Assembly (NCBI GenBank): GCA_934565655.1
Contig: CAKTIE010000006.1
Coordinates: forward strand, 1 to 64,000
Source of the DNA: an uncultured Oscillospiraceae bacterium
Lineage (GTDB): Bacteria > Bacillota > Clostridia > Oscillospirales > Oscillospiraceae
Direction: 5' to 3'
DNA: 64,000 nt
Positions within the stretch are counted from its first letter, which is position 1. Every line of letters starts with the position of its first letter. Below the pieces are notes generated by a model. The model saw only the letters and a list, made by a program, of their open reading frames with translations, ran no database searches and was not told the origin of the DNA. Shown in pieces: positions 49,970 through 58,146 of the stretch. Made by a program: the position numbers and the translations under genes.

Positions 49970-50073
49970 AACAGGGCACCTCCTTTTCTTTGTTGTATTC
50001 TGACGTATATCCGGCGCCGCGCGGCGGCCCTTTGCCGGATACACATACTAGCCCAGTTTCATGCTATTTAAGT

Positions 50074-50079
50074 ATTGTA
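50074..50079 (-). promoter_or_regulatory. Extended -10 promoter of the PBP gene
   Basis: Minus strand: TGG followed by TACAAT (50079-50074); the -35 is weak. It gives a leader of about 100 nt. Confidence 0.5.
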
Positions 50080-50210
50080 CCACATCTGTCAAATGTTAAA
50101 AACCCCTTCTTTTGACAAATTCCTGCCAAAAAGCGTGGGAATTCTTTTCATATCTGTACTTTCGGCGGACTTTTTCGTCCTCTGGCGCAAAAAAGTCATG
50201 CAGCCGCCGC

Positions 50211-50239
50211 TTGCATTCCGGCGGAAGATAGGGTACAAT
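50211..50239 (+). promoter_or_regulatory. Promoter of the DUF1292 gene
   Basis: TTGCAT (50211-50216), 17 bp, TACAAT (50234-50239). Confidence 0.8.
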
Positions 50240-50273
50240 ACCACATACCGAACGATACAAGGAGGCAACACTC

Positions 50274-50564
50274 ATGAGCGAAGATTTCGGCCCGAATTTC
50301 ATCACCCTGACCGATGAGGACGGCAACGAGTTTGAATTGGAGTATATCGACGCGCTGGAGCTGGACGGCCAGACCTATATGGCCTTCTTCCCCGCTGTGG
50401 AGGAGGACGAGGCCGATGAGGAGGATCTGGGGCTGGTGATCCTCAAGTCCATCATGGTGGACGGCGAGGAGCAGCTGTCCACGCTGGACAGCGACGAGGA
50501 GCTGGAACGGGTCTACGACCTGTTCATGGAGCAGCTGCTGGCGGACGAGGAAGAAGATTCCTGA
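50274..50564 (+). CDS. DUF1292 domain protein
   Basis: 96 aa, extremely acidic. FITLTDEDGNEFELEYIDAL and ILKSIMVDGEEQLSTLDSDE are the DUF1292 consensus blocks; YrzB-like members occur beside RuvX and alanyl-tRNA synthetase genes in Firmicutes. Cytosolic, function unknown. AAGGAGG precedes the ATG. It is monocistronic here. Confidence 0.9.
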   Translation: MSEDFGPNFITLTDEDGNEFELEYIDALELDGQTYMAFFPAVEEDEADEEDLGLVILKSIMVDGEEQLSTLDSDEELERVYDLFMEQLLADEEEDS

Positions 50565-50606
50565 AAAAAATAGCAAATTTCTCTTTTCTTTTTCCTGCCC
50601 GCGTGG

Positions 50607-50868
50607 TATACTATGCCCAAGGTGAGCGTGTTGTATGACGCGCCCCGCCTTACAAACGATGTATGCGGGTCTTTTTTATCCTCACATCTTGTTATAGGGG
50701 ATGTCGGATCAGCATGTGGTTTGCAGGCCTCCCGGCTGCCGTCTGCGGCTGGATGATGGAAGCAGTAAAGCAAGCTGGAGACAACCCACCTGCTAGGAAA
50801 CGGTGCAGGTTATAACTTGGCCCGATGCAATGGAGAAGCAGCCGAAAGGCTGCTTCTCTCTTTTTTTT
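50607..50868 (+). ncRNA. Structured small RNA, 6S RNA (ssrS) candidate
   Basis: An extended -10 (TGG-TATACT, 50607-50612) starts a non-coding stretch near 50619 that ends with a strong terminator (GGAGAAGCAGCC / GGCTGCTTCTC plus T8, 50832-50868). The ends can pair (CCAA/TTGG and GTTGTA/TATAAC, about 50617-50635 with 50811-50820). Inside are perfect arms such as ACCTGC/GCAGGT (50787-50810) and GCTGC/GCGGC. About 200 nt between promoter and terminator, a terminal stem and an isolated location fit 6S RNA, but I cannot confirm the conserved bubble. Confidence 0.45.
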
Positions 50869-50902
50869 AATCAAAAGAGGGCTTATCGTCCTCTTTTGAT
50901 TA
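50868..50902. terminator. Palindrome after the small RNA
   Basis: TAATCAAAAGAGG / CCTCTTTTGATTA with a 9-nt loop, starting at the last T of the previous terminator. A second, bidirectional stop signal. Confidence 0.55.
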
Positions 50903-51003
50903 AGCTGAGATTCGCTCCGAACCGGTTCGCCGCCTGTGGGCTGCGAATTCTGCGAAGCCTTCTACCGCTTTCGCACCTTTTCCTGCCTGCCAAAATATAA
51001 TAC

Positions 51004-51032
51004 TTGCACATTTGGCAAATCTACGGTATAAT
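51004..51032 (+). promoter_or_regulatory. Promoter of the foldase gene
   Basis: TTGCAC (51004-51009), 17 bp, TATAAT (51027-51032). Confidence 0.85.
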
Positions 51033-51092
51033 AGGCAGGTATTTTACGACCAAGGGCGTATTGCGCCTATCACTTGAGAGGACTGAAAACAA

Positions 51093-52664
51093 ATGAGTGC
51101 ATCCAGAGAAAAGAAAAACCGCCAGGAGCTGGCCGCGCAGGGTCATGTGGATCCCCGTGTGGAGCGCGAGGCCAAAGAGGCCGCCGAGCGGAAAAAGAAT
51201 AAGCTTCTTTACGGCGGCATCGCTGTTCTGTTCGTGATCGTGGCCGCCGTGGTGCTGCTGTACAACTCCGGCATCTTCCAGCGCAAGGCCACTGCCCTGA
51301 CCGTGGACGGCAAGGATTTCACCGCCGCGCAGGTGGACTACTATTATTACACCGCGCTTAACTCCATCAGCAGCTCCCAGTACAGCAACTATATGGGACT
51401 GAGCACCAGCACTTCCCTGAAGGAGCAGACCATCAACGCCATGGCGAAGATGCTGCTGCAGATCTCCGACGAGGGCGACATCACCTGGGATCAGTACCTG
51501 AAGGATACCGCCAAGACCAATCTGACCCAGACCTATCTGCTCAGTGAAAAGGCCAAGGCCGAGGGCCTGACCTTCAACGACGATATGCAGGCCGAGCTGG
51601 ACGCCACCCTGGATCAGATCACCGCCTATGCCAAGCAGAACGGCTATACGCTTTCCGCCTATATCAAGCTGCTCTACGGCTCCAACATGACGGTCGGCAC
51701 CTTCAAGGAGCTTTTCCAGATGCAGGAGCTGGCCGCCCATTACAGCCAGGAGTACACGGACAGCCTGACCTACACCGATGATCAGCTGCAGGCCTGCTAC
51801 GACGCGGACAAGAACAGCTTCGATGTGGCCGATTACCAGTACATCTCCTTCAAGGCCACCGCCGACAGCACCAAGGACGCTGACGGCAACACCGTGGAGC
51901 CTACGGATGAGGAGACGGCCGCCGCCAAGAAGGCTGCCGAGGATGCCGCCGCTGACGCCGCTGCCCGTTATGCCGCCGGTGAGTCTCTGGAGGATATCGC
52001 CGCTTCCTATGAGGACATCGCCTCCTATATCCATCAGGACAGCGCCACCTATGCGGACACCGATCTGCTGAACTGGGTGTTTGACGCTTCCCGCGCGGAG
52101 GGCGATACCACTACCGTCACTACCGATTCCAACATCTATTTCGCCGTGTTTGCCAGCCGAAGCCGTCAGGACTACAATCTGGTCAACGTGCGCCATATTC
52201 TCTTCCTTGCCGACGCTTCTACGCTGGACAAGGAGTCCGAGACCTACGAGGCCGACCTGGCCGCGCTGAAGGAGACCGCTCATGCCAACGCCGAGAAGGC
52301 GCTGAAGGAGTGGCAGGACGGCGGCGCCACCGCTGAGCTGTTCGCTCAGATGGCCAGTGAGCAGTCCGCCGACGGCGGCAGCTCCGATAACGGCGGCCTG
52401 TACGAGGGCATCAGCAAGTCCACCAGCTTCGTGCAGGAGTTCCTGGACTGGTGCTTCGCCGATGGCCGCAAGGTGGGCGACGCCGGTGTCATTGACAGCA
52501 GCTACGGCAGCCACGTCATGTATCTGGACAGCTTCGGCGAGCCTTACTGGAAGACGTTGGCCGCCAATCAGCTGAAGAACGACGATTACAGCGCCTGGCT
52601 GGCTGAGCAGACTGCCGCCGAGACCGTGACGGAAGGCTCCGGCATGAAGTACGTCGGTTTCTAA
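51093..52664 (+). CDS. SurA/PrsA-type peptidylprolyl isomerase
   Basis: 523-aa membrane-anchored foldase. A basic cytoplasmic N-terminus and one helix (LLYGGIAVLFVIVAAVVLLYN, about 37-57) precede a SurA N-like domain (about 66-225), an Ala/Asp-rich segment, and a parvulin domain starting with VNVRHILFLAD and continuing through QMASEQSADGGSSDNGGLYEG. No lipobox is seen, so it is anchored by the helix rather than a lipid as in PrsA. It likely helps exported proteins fold outside the membrane. Codon use and the run of Ala/Asp (about 270-300) look normal for such linkers. Own promoter and terminator. Confidence 0.88.
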   Translation: MSASREKKNRQELAAQGHVDPRVEREAKEAAERKKNKLLYGGIAVLFVIVAAVVLLYNSGIFQRKATALTVDGKDFTAAQVDYYYYTALNSISSSQYSNYMGLSTSTSLKEQTINAMAKMLLQISDEGDITWDQYLKDTAKTNLTQTYLLSEKAKAEGLTFNDDMQAELDATLDQITAYAKQNGYTLSAYIKLLYGSNMTVGTFKELFQMQELAAHYSQEYTDSLTYTDDQLQACYDADKNSFDVADYQYISFKATADSTKDADGNTVEPTDEETAAAKKAAEDAAADAAARYAAGESLEDIAASYEDIASYIHQDSATYADTDLLNWVFDASRAEGDTTTVTTDSNIYFAVFASRSRQDYNLVNVRHILFLADASTLDKESETYEADLAALKETAHANAEKALKEWQDGGATAELFAQMASEQSADGGSSDNGGLYEGISKSTSFVQEFLDWCFADGRKVGDAGVIDSSYGSHVMYLDSFGEPYWKTLAANQLKNDDYSAWLAEQTAAETVTEGSGMKYVGF

Positions 52665-52682
52665 TCGATCCGCATCCAACAA

Positions 52683-52709
52683 AAAGGACCGGCGCAACGC
52701 CGGTCCTTT
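52683..52709 (+). terminator. Rho-independent terminator
   Basis: AAAGGACCGGCG-CAA-CGCCGGTCCTTT after the foldase gene, 20 bp before the tcdA start. Confidence 0.85.
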
Positions 52710-52729
52710 CCTGTATTTGAGGGACACCT

Positions 52730-53455
52730 ATGCATGAAGAATTTTTAAGGACGGAAATGCTCCTGGGCGGTGACGCGCTGGAAAAGCTGCGCCGCAGCCA
52801 TGTGGCCGTGTTCGGTCTGGGCGGCGTGGGCAGCTATGTGACCGAGGCCCTGTGCCGCGCCGGTGTGGGTGAGCTGACGCTGATCGACGGCGACACCGTG
52901 TCCGTCAGCAACATCAATCGCCAGCTGTACGCGCTGCACTCCACCATCGGCATGCCGAAGGCGGAGGCCGCCGCCGCCCGCTGCCGGGACATCTGCCCGG
53001 ATACGGCGGTGCACCCCATCGTGGGGCTGTACGACGCCGCCCACCGGGAGGATTTCTTTGCCGCCCGGTATGACTACATCGTGGACGCCATTGATCTGGT
53101 CAGCTGCAAGCTGGATCTGATCGAGCAGGCCCGGCAGCGCCGCATCCCCATTCTGACGGCGCTGGGCACCGGCAACAAGCTGCACCCGGAGCTGCTGACC
53201 ATCACCGACATTGCCAAAACCTCCGGCTGCCCGCTGGCACGGGTCATGCGCAAGGAGCTGCGGACCCAGAACATCCACCACCTGAAGGTGGTATTCAGCC
53301 CGGAGCAGCCCGGCGAGACACAGCAGCTGGAAGCACCGCCTCCCGGACGGCGCAGCGTTCCCGCCAGCGTATCGTGGGTGCCCTCCGTGGCGGGCCTGCT
53401 GATGGCAGGCACGGTGGTGCAGGACTTACTGAATGAAGGAGGGTTGATCCCATGA
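52730..53455 (+). CDS. tcdA: tRNA threonylcarbamoyladenosine dehydratase
   Basis: 241-aa E1-like enzyme (TcdA, formerly YgdL) that cyclises t6A to ct6A in tRNA using ATP. AVFGLGGVGSYVTEALCRAG is the nucleotide loop; LTLIDGDTVSVSNINRQLYA contains the E1 Asp and Asn-Arg-Q motif; DAIDLVSCKLDLI follows; the C-terminal ASVSWVPSVAGLLMAG is typical. The C-terminal cysteine motif of ThiF-like sulfur carriers is absent. GAGGG precedes the ATG. ATGA overlap with the next gene. Confidence 0.92.
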   Translation: MHEEFLRTEMLLGGDALEKLRRSHVAVFGLGGVGSYVTEALCRAGVGELTLIDGDTVSVSNINRQLYALHSTIGMPKAEAAAARCRDICPDTAVHPIVGLYDAAHREDFFAARYDYIVDAIDLVSCKLDLIEQARQRRIPILTALGTGNKLHPELLTITDIAKTSGCPLARVMRKELRTQNIHHLKVVFSPEQPGETQQLEAPPPGRRSVPASVSWVPSVAGLLMAGTVVQDLLNEGGLIP

Positions 53456-54126
53456 TCTTACTGGGTTCCCTTGTCAATGGCGCCGCTGTCGTAGTAGGCG
53501 GCCTGGTGGGTATGTTTGCCGGAAAGCTGCTGCCGGAGCGCCTGCGCGGCTCCGTTATGGCCGCGCTGTCTCTGATCACAATAGGCATCGCCATACCCGG
53601 ACTGATGAAAAGCAGCAGCGCCCTGATCCCCATTCTTTCCATGGTGATCGGCACCATCATCGGTGAGCTGCTGAACATTGATGCCGCCGTCAACCGTCTG
53701 GGTGACGCGCTGCAGAAGAAATGCAACGGCAGCCCCATCACCGAGGGCTTCGTCACCGGCTCGCTGGTATTCGCCGTCGGTGCGCTGGCCGTCATGGGTG
53801 CGCTGGAAAGCGGCCTGCAGCACCAGCACAGCATCCTGATCTCCAAGGCCGTCATCGACGGTGTGGGTGCGCTGGTCTTTGCCTCCACCATGGGACTGGG
53901 CGTGGCGCTCTCCGGCGTAACGGTCTTTGTGGTCGAGGGCTCCATGGCGCTTCTGGCCTCGCTGGTGGCCCCCTATCTGGGTGAGGCTGTGGTCAATGAG
54001 ATCACCTTTGTGGGTTCCCTGCTGATCGTGGGCATCAGCCTGAACCTGCTGGGCGTCACCAAGCTGCGGATTTTGAACATGGTGCCGGCGATCCTGCTGC
54101 CGATCCTGCTCTGCCGTTTTTTGTAA
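53452..54126 (+). CDS. DUF554 membrane protein
   Basis: 224 aa with about seven hydrophobic segments: LLGSLVNGAAVVVGGLVG at the start, ALSLITIGIAIPGLM, SMVIGTIIGELLNID, LVFAVGALAVMGALESGL and a C-terminal pair. This is the YdfK/YqgA-type DUF554 family, possible transporters without known substrate. Coupled to tcdA by an ATGA overlap. Followed by proC after 33 bp. Confidence 0.88.
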   Translation: MILLGSLVNGAAVVVGGLVGMFAGKLLPERLRGSVMAALSLITIGIAIPGLMKSSSALIPILSMVIGTIIGELLNIDAAVNRLGDALQKKCNGSPITEGFVTGSLVFAVGALAVMGALESGLQHQHSILISKAVIDGVGALVFASTMGLGVALSGVTVFVVEGSMALLASLVAPYLGEAVVNEITFVGSLLIVGISLNLLGVTKLRILNMVPAILLPILLCRFL

Positions 54127-54159
54127 ACGATCATTTCATTATACAAGGAGGGGCTTTTT

Positions 54160-54960
54160 ATGACCTATGGATTCATTGGCACCGGCAATATGGGCGGTGC
54201 GCTGGCCCGCGCCGCCGCCAAAACGGTGGAGGTGCGCAGCAGCATCGTTCTGGCCAACCGCACCCCGGAGAAGGCCGCGAGGCTGGCCGATGAGATCGGT
54301 GCTTCTGTGGCGGATAACCTGACTGTCGCCCGTGAGTGCGACTATATCCTGCTGGGTGTCAAGCCCCAGATGATGGCCGGGATGCTCGCTGAGATCGCAC
54401 CGGCCCTGAAGGAACGCACCACCCCCTTCGTGCTGTTGAGCATGGCGGCGGGCCTGACGGTGGCACGCATCCGCGAAATGGCCGGCGGCGACTATCCGGT
54501 GATCCGCATCATGCCCAATACCGCCGTATCCGTGGGCGAGGGCGTGACGCTGTACTGCTGCTCCGACAATGTGACGGAGGCCCAGCGTGAGGGCTTTATC
54601 TCCCTGCTGCACTGCTCCGGCCTGCTGGAGGAGCTGGAGGAAAAGCTGATGGACGCGGGAAGCGCTGTGGCCGGCTGCGGCGGCGCGTTCGCGTACCTGT
54701 TTCTGGAGGCGCTGGCCGACGGCGGCGTCTATGCCGGTCTGCCCCGGGCCAAGGCCCAGCGCTACGCCGCCCAGATGCTGCTGGGCGCGGCAAAGCTGGC
54801 GCTGGAAAGCGATGACCACACCGCCGCGCTGAAGGACGCCGTCTGCTCTCCCGGCGGCACCACCATCGCCGGTGTCCGCGCGCTGGAGGAGCATGGCTTC
54901 CGCGCCGCCGCCATCGACGCGGTTCTTGCCGCCTATGACCGGACAAAGGCGCTGCAATAG
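54160..54960 (+). CDS. proC: Pyrroline-5-carboxylate reductase
   Basis: 266 aa; last step of proline biosynthesis using NAD(P)H. The Rossmann motif GFIGTGNMGGALARA is at the N-terminus, LLGVKPQMMAGML and VIRIMPNTAVSVGEGVT follow, and DAVCSPGGTTIAGVRALE is the signature of the dimer/active-site domain. CAAGGAGGGGC precedes the ATG. No proA/proB gene is close by. Confidence 0.95.
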   Translation: MTYGFIGTGNMGGALARAAAKTVEVRSSIVLANRTPEKAARLADEIGASVADNLTVARECDYILLGVKPQMMAGMLAEIAPALKERTTPFVLLSMAAGLTVARIREMAGGDYPVIRIMPNTAVSVGEGVTLYCCSDNVTEAQREGFISLLHCSGLLEELEEKLMDAGSAVAGCGGAFAYLFLEALADGGVYAGLPRAKAQRYAAQMLLGAAKLALESDDHTAALKDAVCSPGGTTIAGVRALEEHGFRAAAIDAVLAAYDRTKALQ

Positions 54961-55004
54961 GCCTCTATTCGTTAGTAAACAATCGTTTCGTAATAATTCC
55001 GCAC

Positions 55005-55038
55005 ATAAAAAACGGACAGCGGCGCTGTCCGTTTTTTT
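55005..55038 (+). terminator. Rho-independent terminator
   Basis: AAAAACGGACAGCG-GC-GCTGTCCGTTTTTTT after proC. Confidence 0.92.
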
Positions 55039-55091
55039 CGTTATGTAGATTCTCCACGGGAAAACAATATATGATTGAGGAGGAATAGGGC

Positions 55092-55122
55092 GATGGCTGC
55101 ACGGGGCGACCGTGCAGCCATC
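55092..55122. repeat. Isolated perfect 13-bp inverted repeat
   Basis: GATGGCTGCACGG-GGCGA-CCGTGCAGCCATC. No T-run follows on the plus strand, so it does not look like a terminator there. It could be a protein-binding palindrome, or a hairpin of a transcript reading into the LysR region. Confidence 0.5.
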
Positions 55123-55207
55123 AAAAGGGATTTGAGGATAGAAAGGAAAAGTAATATGTGGAGAATTACTGTATATAAAATACACAATGTTGCAAGATTT
55201 GTAAAGC

Positions 55208-55239
55208 GACATTTTTTCATCTTTATATGAAGAAATGTC
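55208..55239. promoter_or_regulatory. Inverted repeat upstream of the LysR promoter
   Basis: GACATTTTTTCAT-CTTTAT-ATGAAGAAATGTC, 13 bp per arm with one G-T pair, 11 bp before the -35. AT-rich and palindromic, as expected of an autoregulatory operator (inference). Confidence 0.5.
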
Positions 55240-55250
55240 ATATTAGATGG

Positions 55251-55279
55251 TTGCATTTGCAGCAGTATCATGGTAAAAT
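55251..55279 (+). promoter_or_regulatory. Promoter of the LysR regulator gene
   Basis: TTGCAT (55251-55256), 17 bp, TGG-TAAAAT (55274-55279). The -10 region overlaps the ATG at 55270, excluding it as start. Confidence 0.75.
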
Positions 55280-55311
55280 CTGTGATATCCTACGGAAAGG
55301 ACGTGATCTGT

Positions 55312-56184
55312 GTGGACAGCAAAAAACTGGAGGCCCTGGCGGCAGCCGCGGAGCAGGGCAGCTTTACCCGTGCGGCGGAGCAGCTGGGCTATACCCAGTC
55401 GGGCCTGACCCATATGATGAACAGCCTTGAGCGGGAGATCGGTTTTTCCGTGCTGGTGCGCGACCGGCGCGGCGTCCGCCTGACGCCCGCGGGACAGCGG
55501 ATACTGCCGCTGGTGCAGCAGTGTCTCGCCGCCAATCAGGCGCTGGAGCGGGAGATCACGCTGATCAACACCCATCAGGAGGACACCCTCCGCGTGGCCT
55601 CCTACGCCAGCATCGCCATGCACTGGCTGCCGGAGCTGATCGAGCAGTTCCGCCGGGTCAACAGCGGCGTCGGCGTGGATGTGCAGATGGGCTCGGTGGA
55701 GGAGGTATACCGCTGGGTAAAAGAGGGCAAGGTGGATATGGCCTTTGCCAGCCGCCAGGAGAACAGTACGCTGGACTGGACGCCGCTGAAGCCCGATCCC
55801 CTGCTGGTGATCCTGCCCCGGAATTTTGATACCGGCGGCGCGGCCAGTCTGGACGTGCGGCGGCTGGAGGGGCAGGAGTTCCTGATGCCGTCGCTGGGCT
55901 TCCATCTGGACATCATGCGGGCGCTGGACCGCTGCGGCGTGACGCCCATCATCCGGGACACGCAGGTCAGCGACACGGTCATCATCTCCATGGTGGAGCA
56001 CGGACTGGGCGTCAGCATCCTCAGCCGCCTTGTGCTGAAGGGGCGCTCCGACGACGTGCTGGCCCTGCCGCTGGATCCGCCCGCTGTGCGGGAGCTGGGC
56101 GTGGCCACCCTGCCCCGCAAGGATCTGCGGCCCATTGCCCGCCGCTTTATCAGCTTTACTGAAGAAATGGTGGACAAGCTATAA
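55312..56184 (+). CDS. LysR family transcriptional regulator
   Basis: 290 aa. N-terminal winged helix: LEALAAAAEQGSFTRAAEQL followed by GYTQSGLTHMMNSLEREIGF and RDRRGVRLTPAGQRIL. The effector domain follows (about 92-288) with GVGVDVQMGSVEEV and SDTVIISMVEHGLGVSILS. The inducer is unknown, and no divergent target gene flanks it directly. GTG 55312 is chosen because AAAGGA precedes it and the promoter lies across the earlier ATG. Confidence 0.9.
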   Translation: MDSKKLEALAAAAEQGSFTRAAEQLGYTQSGLTHMMNSLEREIGFSVLVRDRRGVRLTPAGQRILPLVQQCLAANQALEREITLINTHQEDTLRVASYASIAMHWLPELIEQFRRVNSGVGVDVQMGSVEEVYRWVKEGKVDMAFASRQENSTLDWTPLKPDPLLVILPRNFDTGGAASLDVRRLEGQEFLMPSLGFHLDIMRALDRCGVTPIIRDTQVSDTVIISMVEHGLGVSILSRLVLKGRSDDVLALPLDPPAVRELGVATLPRKDLRPIARRFISFTEEMVDKL

Positions 56185-56690
56185 CGGATCATTTTGTATT
56201 ATGGGTATGAGAGGTATTTCGCTCTCCGGAGCGAGTTACTTTTGCCCTTGGCGGCAAAAGTAACCAAAAACGCCACTTAAACCTGCGGTTTAAGAATCCG
56301 CCCACGCTATCCCCGTCACAAGTTTGAGGCTTTTCACCGCGCGTTCACAGAACACGGTTGATTTCGCTGCGTATGACGCATCGACTTCCCTCCTGCGCCG
56401 CTGCCGCTGACGTTCTCAACGGTAGAACCAACAACGTTGTTCGGCGCAGGCATCAGCGGCAGCGGCGCCGGTGCTGAGACAATCCTATTTACCATACGAA
56501 AACAGATATCTCACGCAAACGTGCGGTAAGTCTTTTCAAATCAGCACACAGTATAGCGCGCAAGGAGGTGCAGGAACCTTGGTTCCTGCTGGCGTTCTTT
56601 CCCCCTTTCTTTCGCTACTGAAAGAAAGGGGCCGTCGGAGACCGTTACTAAAACACAAATCATTATATACACCCAACAGGAGACTTCCCT
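56185..56690. repeat. 506-bp gap with three nested inverted repeats
   Basis: No gene is apparent. Three structures: GTTACTTTTGCC / GGCAAAAGTAAC (56235-56264); GCGCCGCTGCCGCTG / CAGCGGCAGCGGCGC (about 56396-56468, a 15-bp perfect arm with a long loop); and CCCCTTTCTTTC / GAAAGAAAGGGG (56601-56630). The outer hairpins resemble ends of clostridial intergenic repeats. A degenerate mobile element or composite repeat is likely. Confidence 0.5.
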
Positions 56691-58088
56691 ATGCTGAATT
56701 TTACTCCCGTGACCGCCGAAGCCATGCCGGTTCTGCGCCCCTACTATGAAAACTGCATCTACCGCCTGTGCGAGTACAGCGCCGGCGTCAAATACATGTG
56801 GCGGGACCACCTCCACTCGGAGTACGCCGAGACGGACGGCTGTCTCATCATCCGCAACTGTATCGACGGCGTGATCCAGTTCGACTATCCCATCCCCGGC
56901 CCGGAGGGCGACGTGGACGCCGCTCTGGCCACGGTGGAGGATCATTGCCGCCAGAAGGGCGTACGGCCCATCTTCTCCGTAGTGCCGGAGTCCGAGGCGG
57001 GCAAGCTGGCCCTGCGGTGGCCCCGCGTCACCATCACCAACGAGCGGGTATGGAAGGACTACCTCTACCACGCGGAGGATCTGGCGCAGTTTGCGGGCCG
57101 CCATTACAGCGGCCAGCGCAACCACATCAACAAATTCAACAAGGAGCATCCCGGCGCGGAATTCATCCCTCTGACGGCGGAAAACGCCGACCTGCTGGCG
57201 GCCTTCTGGGCCGATTACGACCGGGAGTTCCAGAAGCAAAGCCCCGAGGCCAAGCGGGAGCTTGCGCTGGCGCAGGATCTGTTCACCCATCTGGATATGG
57301 GGCTGTTCCGGGCGGGCGGCATCCTGTGGGAGGGCCGCCTGCTGGCCATCGCGCTGGCGGAAAAATGCGGTGAAACGCTGATATGCCACATCGAAAAGGC
57401 CCTGTATTCCCATGCGGGTGTCTATCCCGCCATGGTGCAGAAATTCGCCGCCTACTACGGCGGCGACTGCCGCTGGATCAACCGGGAGGACGATGGCCGC
57501 GACCGGGGACTGCGCACCTCCAAGCTGCAATACCTGCCCGCCCAGCTGGGCAGCAAGATGCGGTTCGAGGTGGGCTGCGAGCTGGACGCCCTGCGGCATA
57601 TCCCGGAGCTGACCACTGAGCGGCTGACCCTCTCCCCCTTTACCGACGATGACAAGGCCGCCTACAACGCCCTGTGTCTGGACGACGACCGCAACCGCTG
57701 GTGGGGCTATGACTACCGCGATGACCTGAAGGGCGATCTGACGGAGGACTACTTCCTTGACGTGACCCGGCAGGACTTTGAAAACCGCATCGCCATCAAC
57801 TTTGCCGTCCGGCTGGAGGGCCGGTGCATCGGTGAGGTGGTGCTGTATAACGGCGACTGGCGGGGCACCATGGAGCAGGGCTGCCGCATCGCGCCAGAAT
57901 TCGCCGGACACGGCTACGGCACCGAGGCGTTTGCCGCCGTGGCGGACTGGGCGCTGTATCATCTGGGGCTGACCCGCGTGGTGGCCAAGTGCTACATGGA
58001 GAACGCCGCGTCGGAGCGGATGCTGTCCTCCTGCATGCGCCACACCCATGACGACGAAACGTTCCGCTATTTTGAAAAGCTGGTATAA
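56691..58088 (+). CDS. Fused DUF2156 (LPG synthase C-like) and GNAT acetyltransferase
   Basis: 465 aa with two acyltransferase-type halves. About 1-300 is DUF2156-like: YSAGVKYMWRDHLHSEYAET, YSGQRNHINKFNKEHPGAEF (the RNHIKKF-type block), and CHIEKALYSHAGVYPAMVQ. About 305-465 is a GNAT domain: ELTTERLTLSPFTDDD, then APEFAGHGYGTEAFAAV (acetyl-CoA loop) and VVAKCYMENAASERML. The first half suggests aminoacyl-transfer as in phosphatidylglycerol lysyltransferase C-terminal domains, but neither substrate is known. No membrane part. AGGAG precedes the ATG. Confidence 0.85.
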   Translation: MLNFTPVTAEAMPVLRPYYENCIYRLCEYSAGVKYMWRDHLHSEYAETDGCLIIRNCIDGVIQFDYPIPGPEGDVDAALATVEDHCRQKGVRPIFSVVPESEAGKLALRWPRVTITNERVWKDYLYHAEDLAQFAGRHYSGQRNHINKFNKEHPGAEFIPLTAENADLLAAFWADYDREFQKQSPEAKRELALAQDLFTHLDMGLFRAGGILWEGRLLAIALAEKCGETLICHIEKALYSHAGVYPAMVQKFAAYYGGDCRWINREDDGRDRGLRTSKLQYLPAQLGSKMRFEVGCELDALRHIPELTTERLTLSPFTDDDKAAYNALCLDDDRNRWWGYDYRDDLKGDLTEDYFLDVTRQDFENRIAINFAVRLEGRCIGEVVLYNGDWRGTMEQGCRIAPEFAGHGYGTEAFAAVADWALYHLGLTRVVAKCYMENAASERMLSSCMRHTHDDETFRYFEKLV

Positions 58089-58104
58089 CTGGTACAGCTG
58101 GTAT

Positions 58105-58146
58105 AAAATATGGGGCAGGATCCTGCGATCCTGCCCTATATTTTAC
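58105..58146. terminator. Bidirectional terminator
   Basis: AAAATATGGGGCAGGATC-CTGC-GATCCTGCCCTATATTTT between convergent genes; the stop of the minus gene is inside the right arm. Confidence 0.92.

Noticed and set aside
47438..50071. 877-codon plus-strand frame opposite the class A PBP gene
   Set aside because: Antisense shadow of a gene with complete GT51 and transpeptidase motifs.
50607..50868. SRP RNA, tmRNA or RNase P RNA
   Set aside because: No GGAAGGAAGCAGC apical motif, no tRNA-like ends or tag ORF, and no GAGGAAAGTCC block.
55041..55271. 76-codon minus-strand ORF upstream of the LysR gene
   Set aside because: It overlaps the hairpin, operator-like repeat and promoter, has no ribosome binding site and no protein features.
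56471..56749. 92-codon ORF in the repeat-rich gap
   Set aside because: It runs through the CCCCTTTCTTTC hairpin and into the next gene; no start signal.
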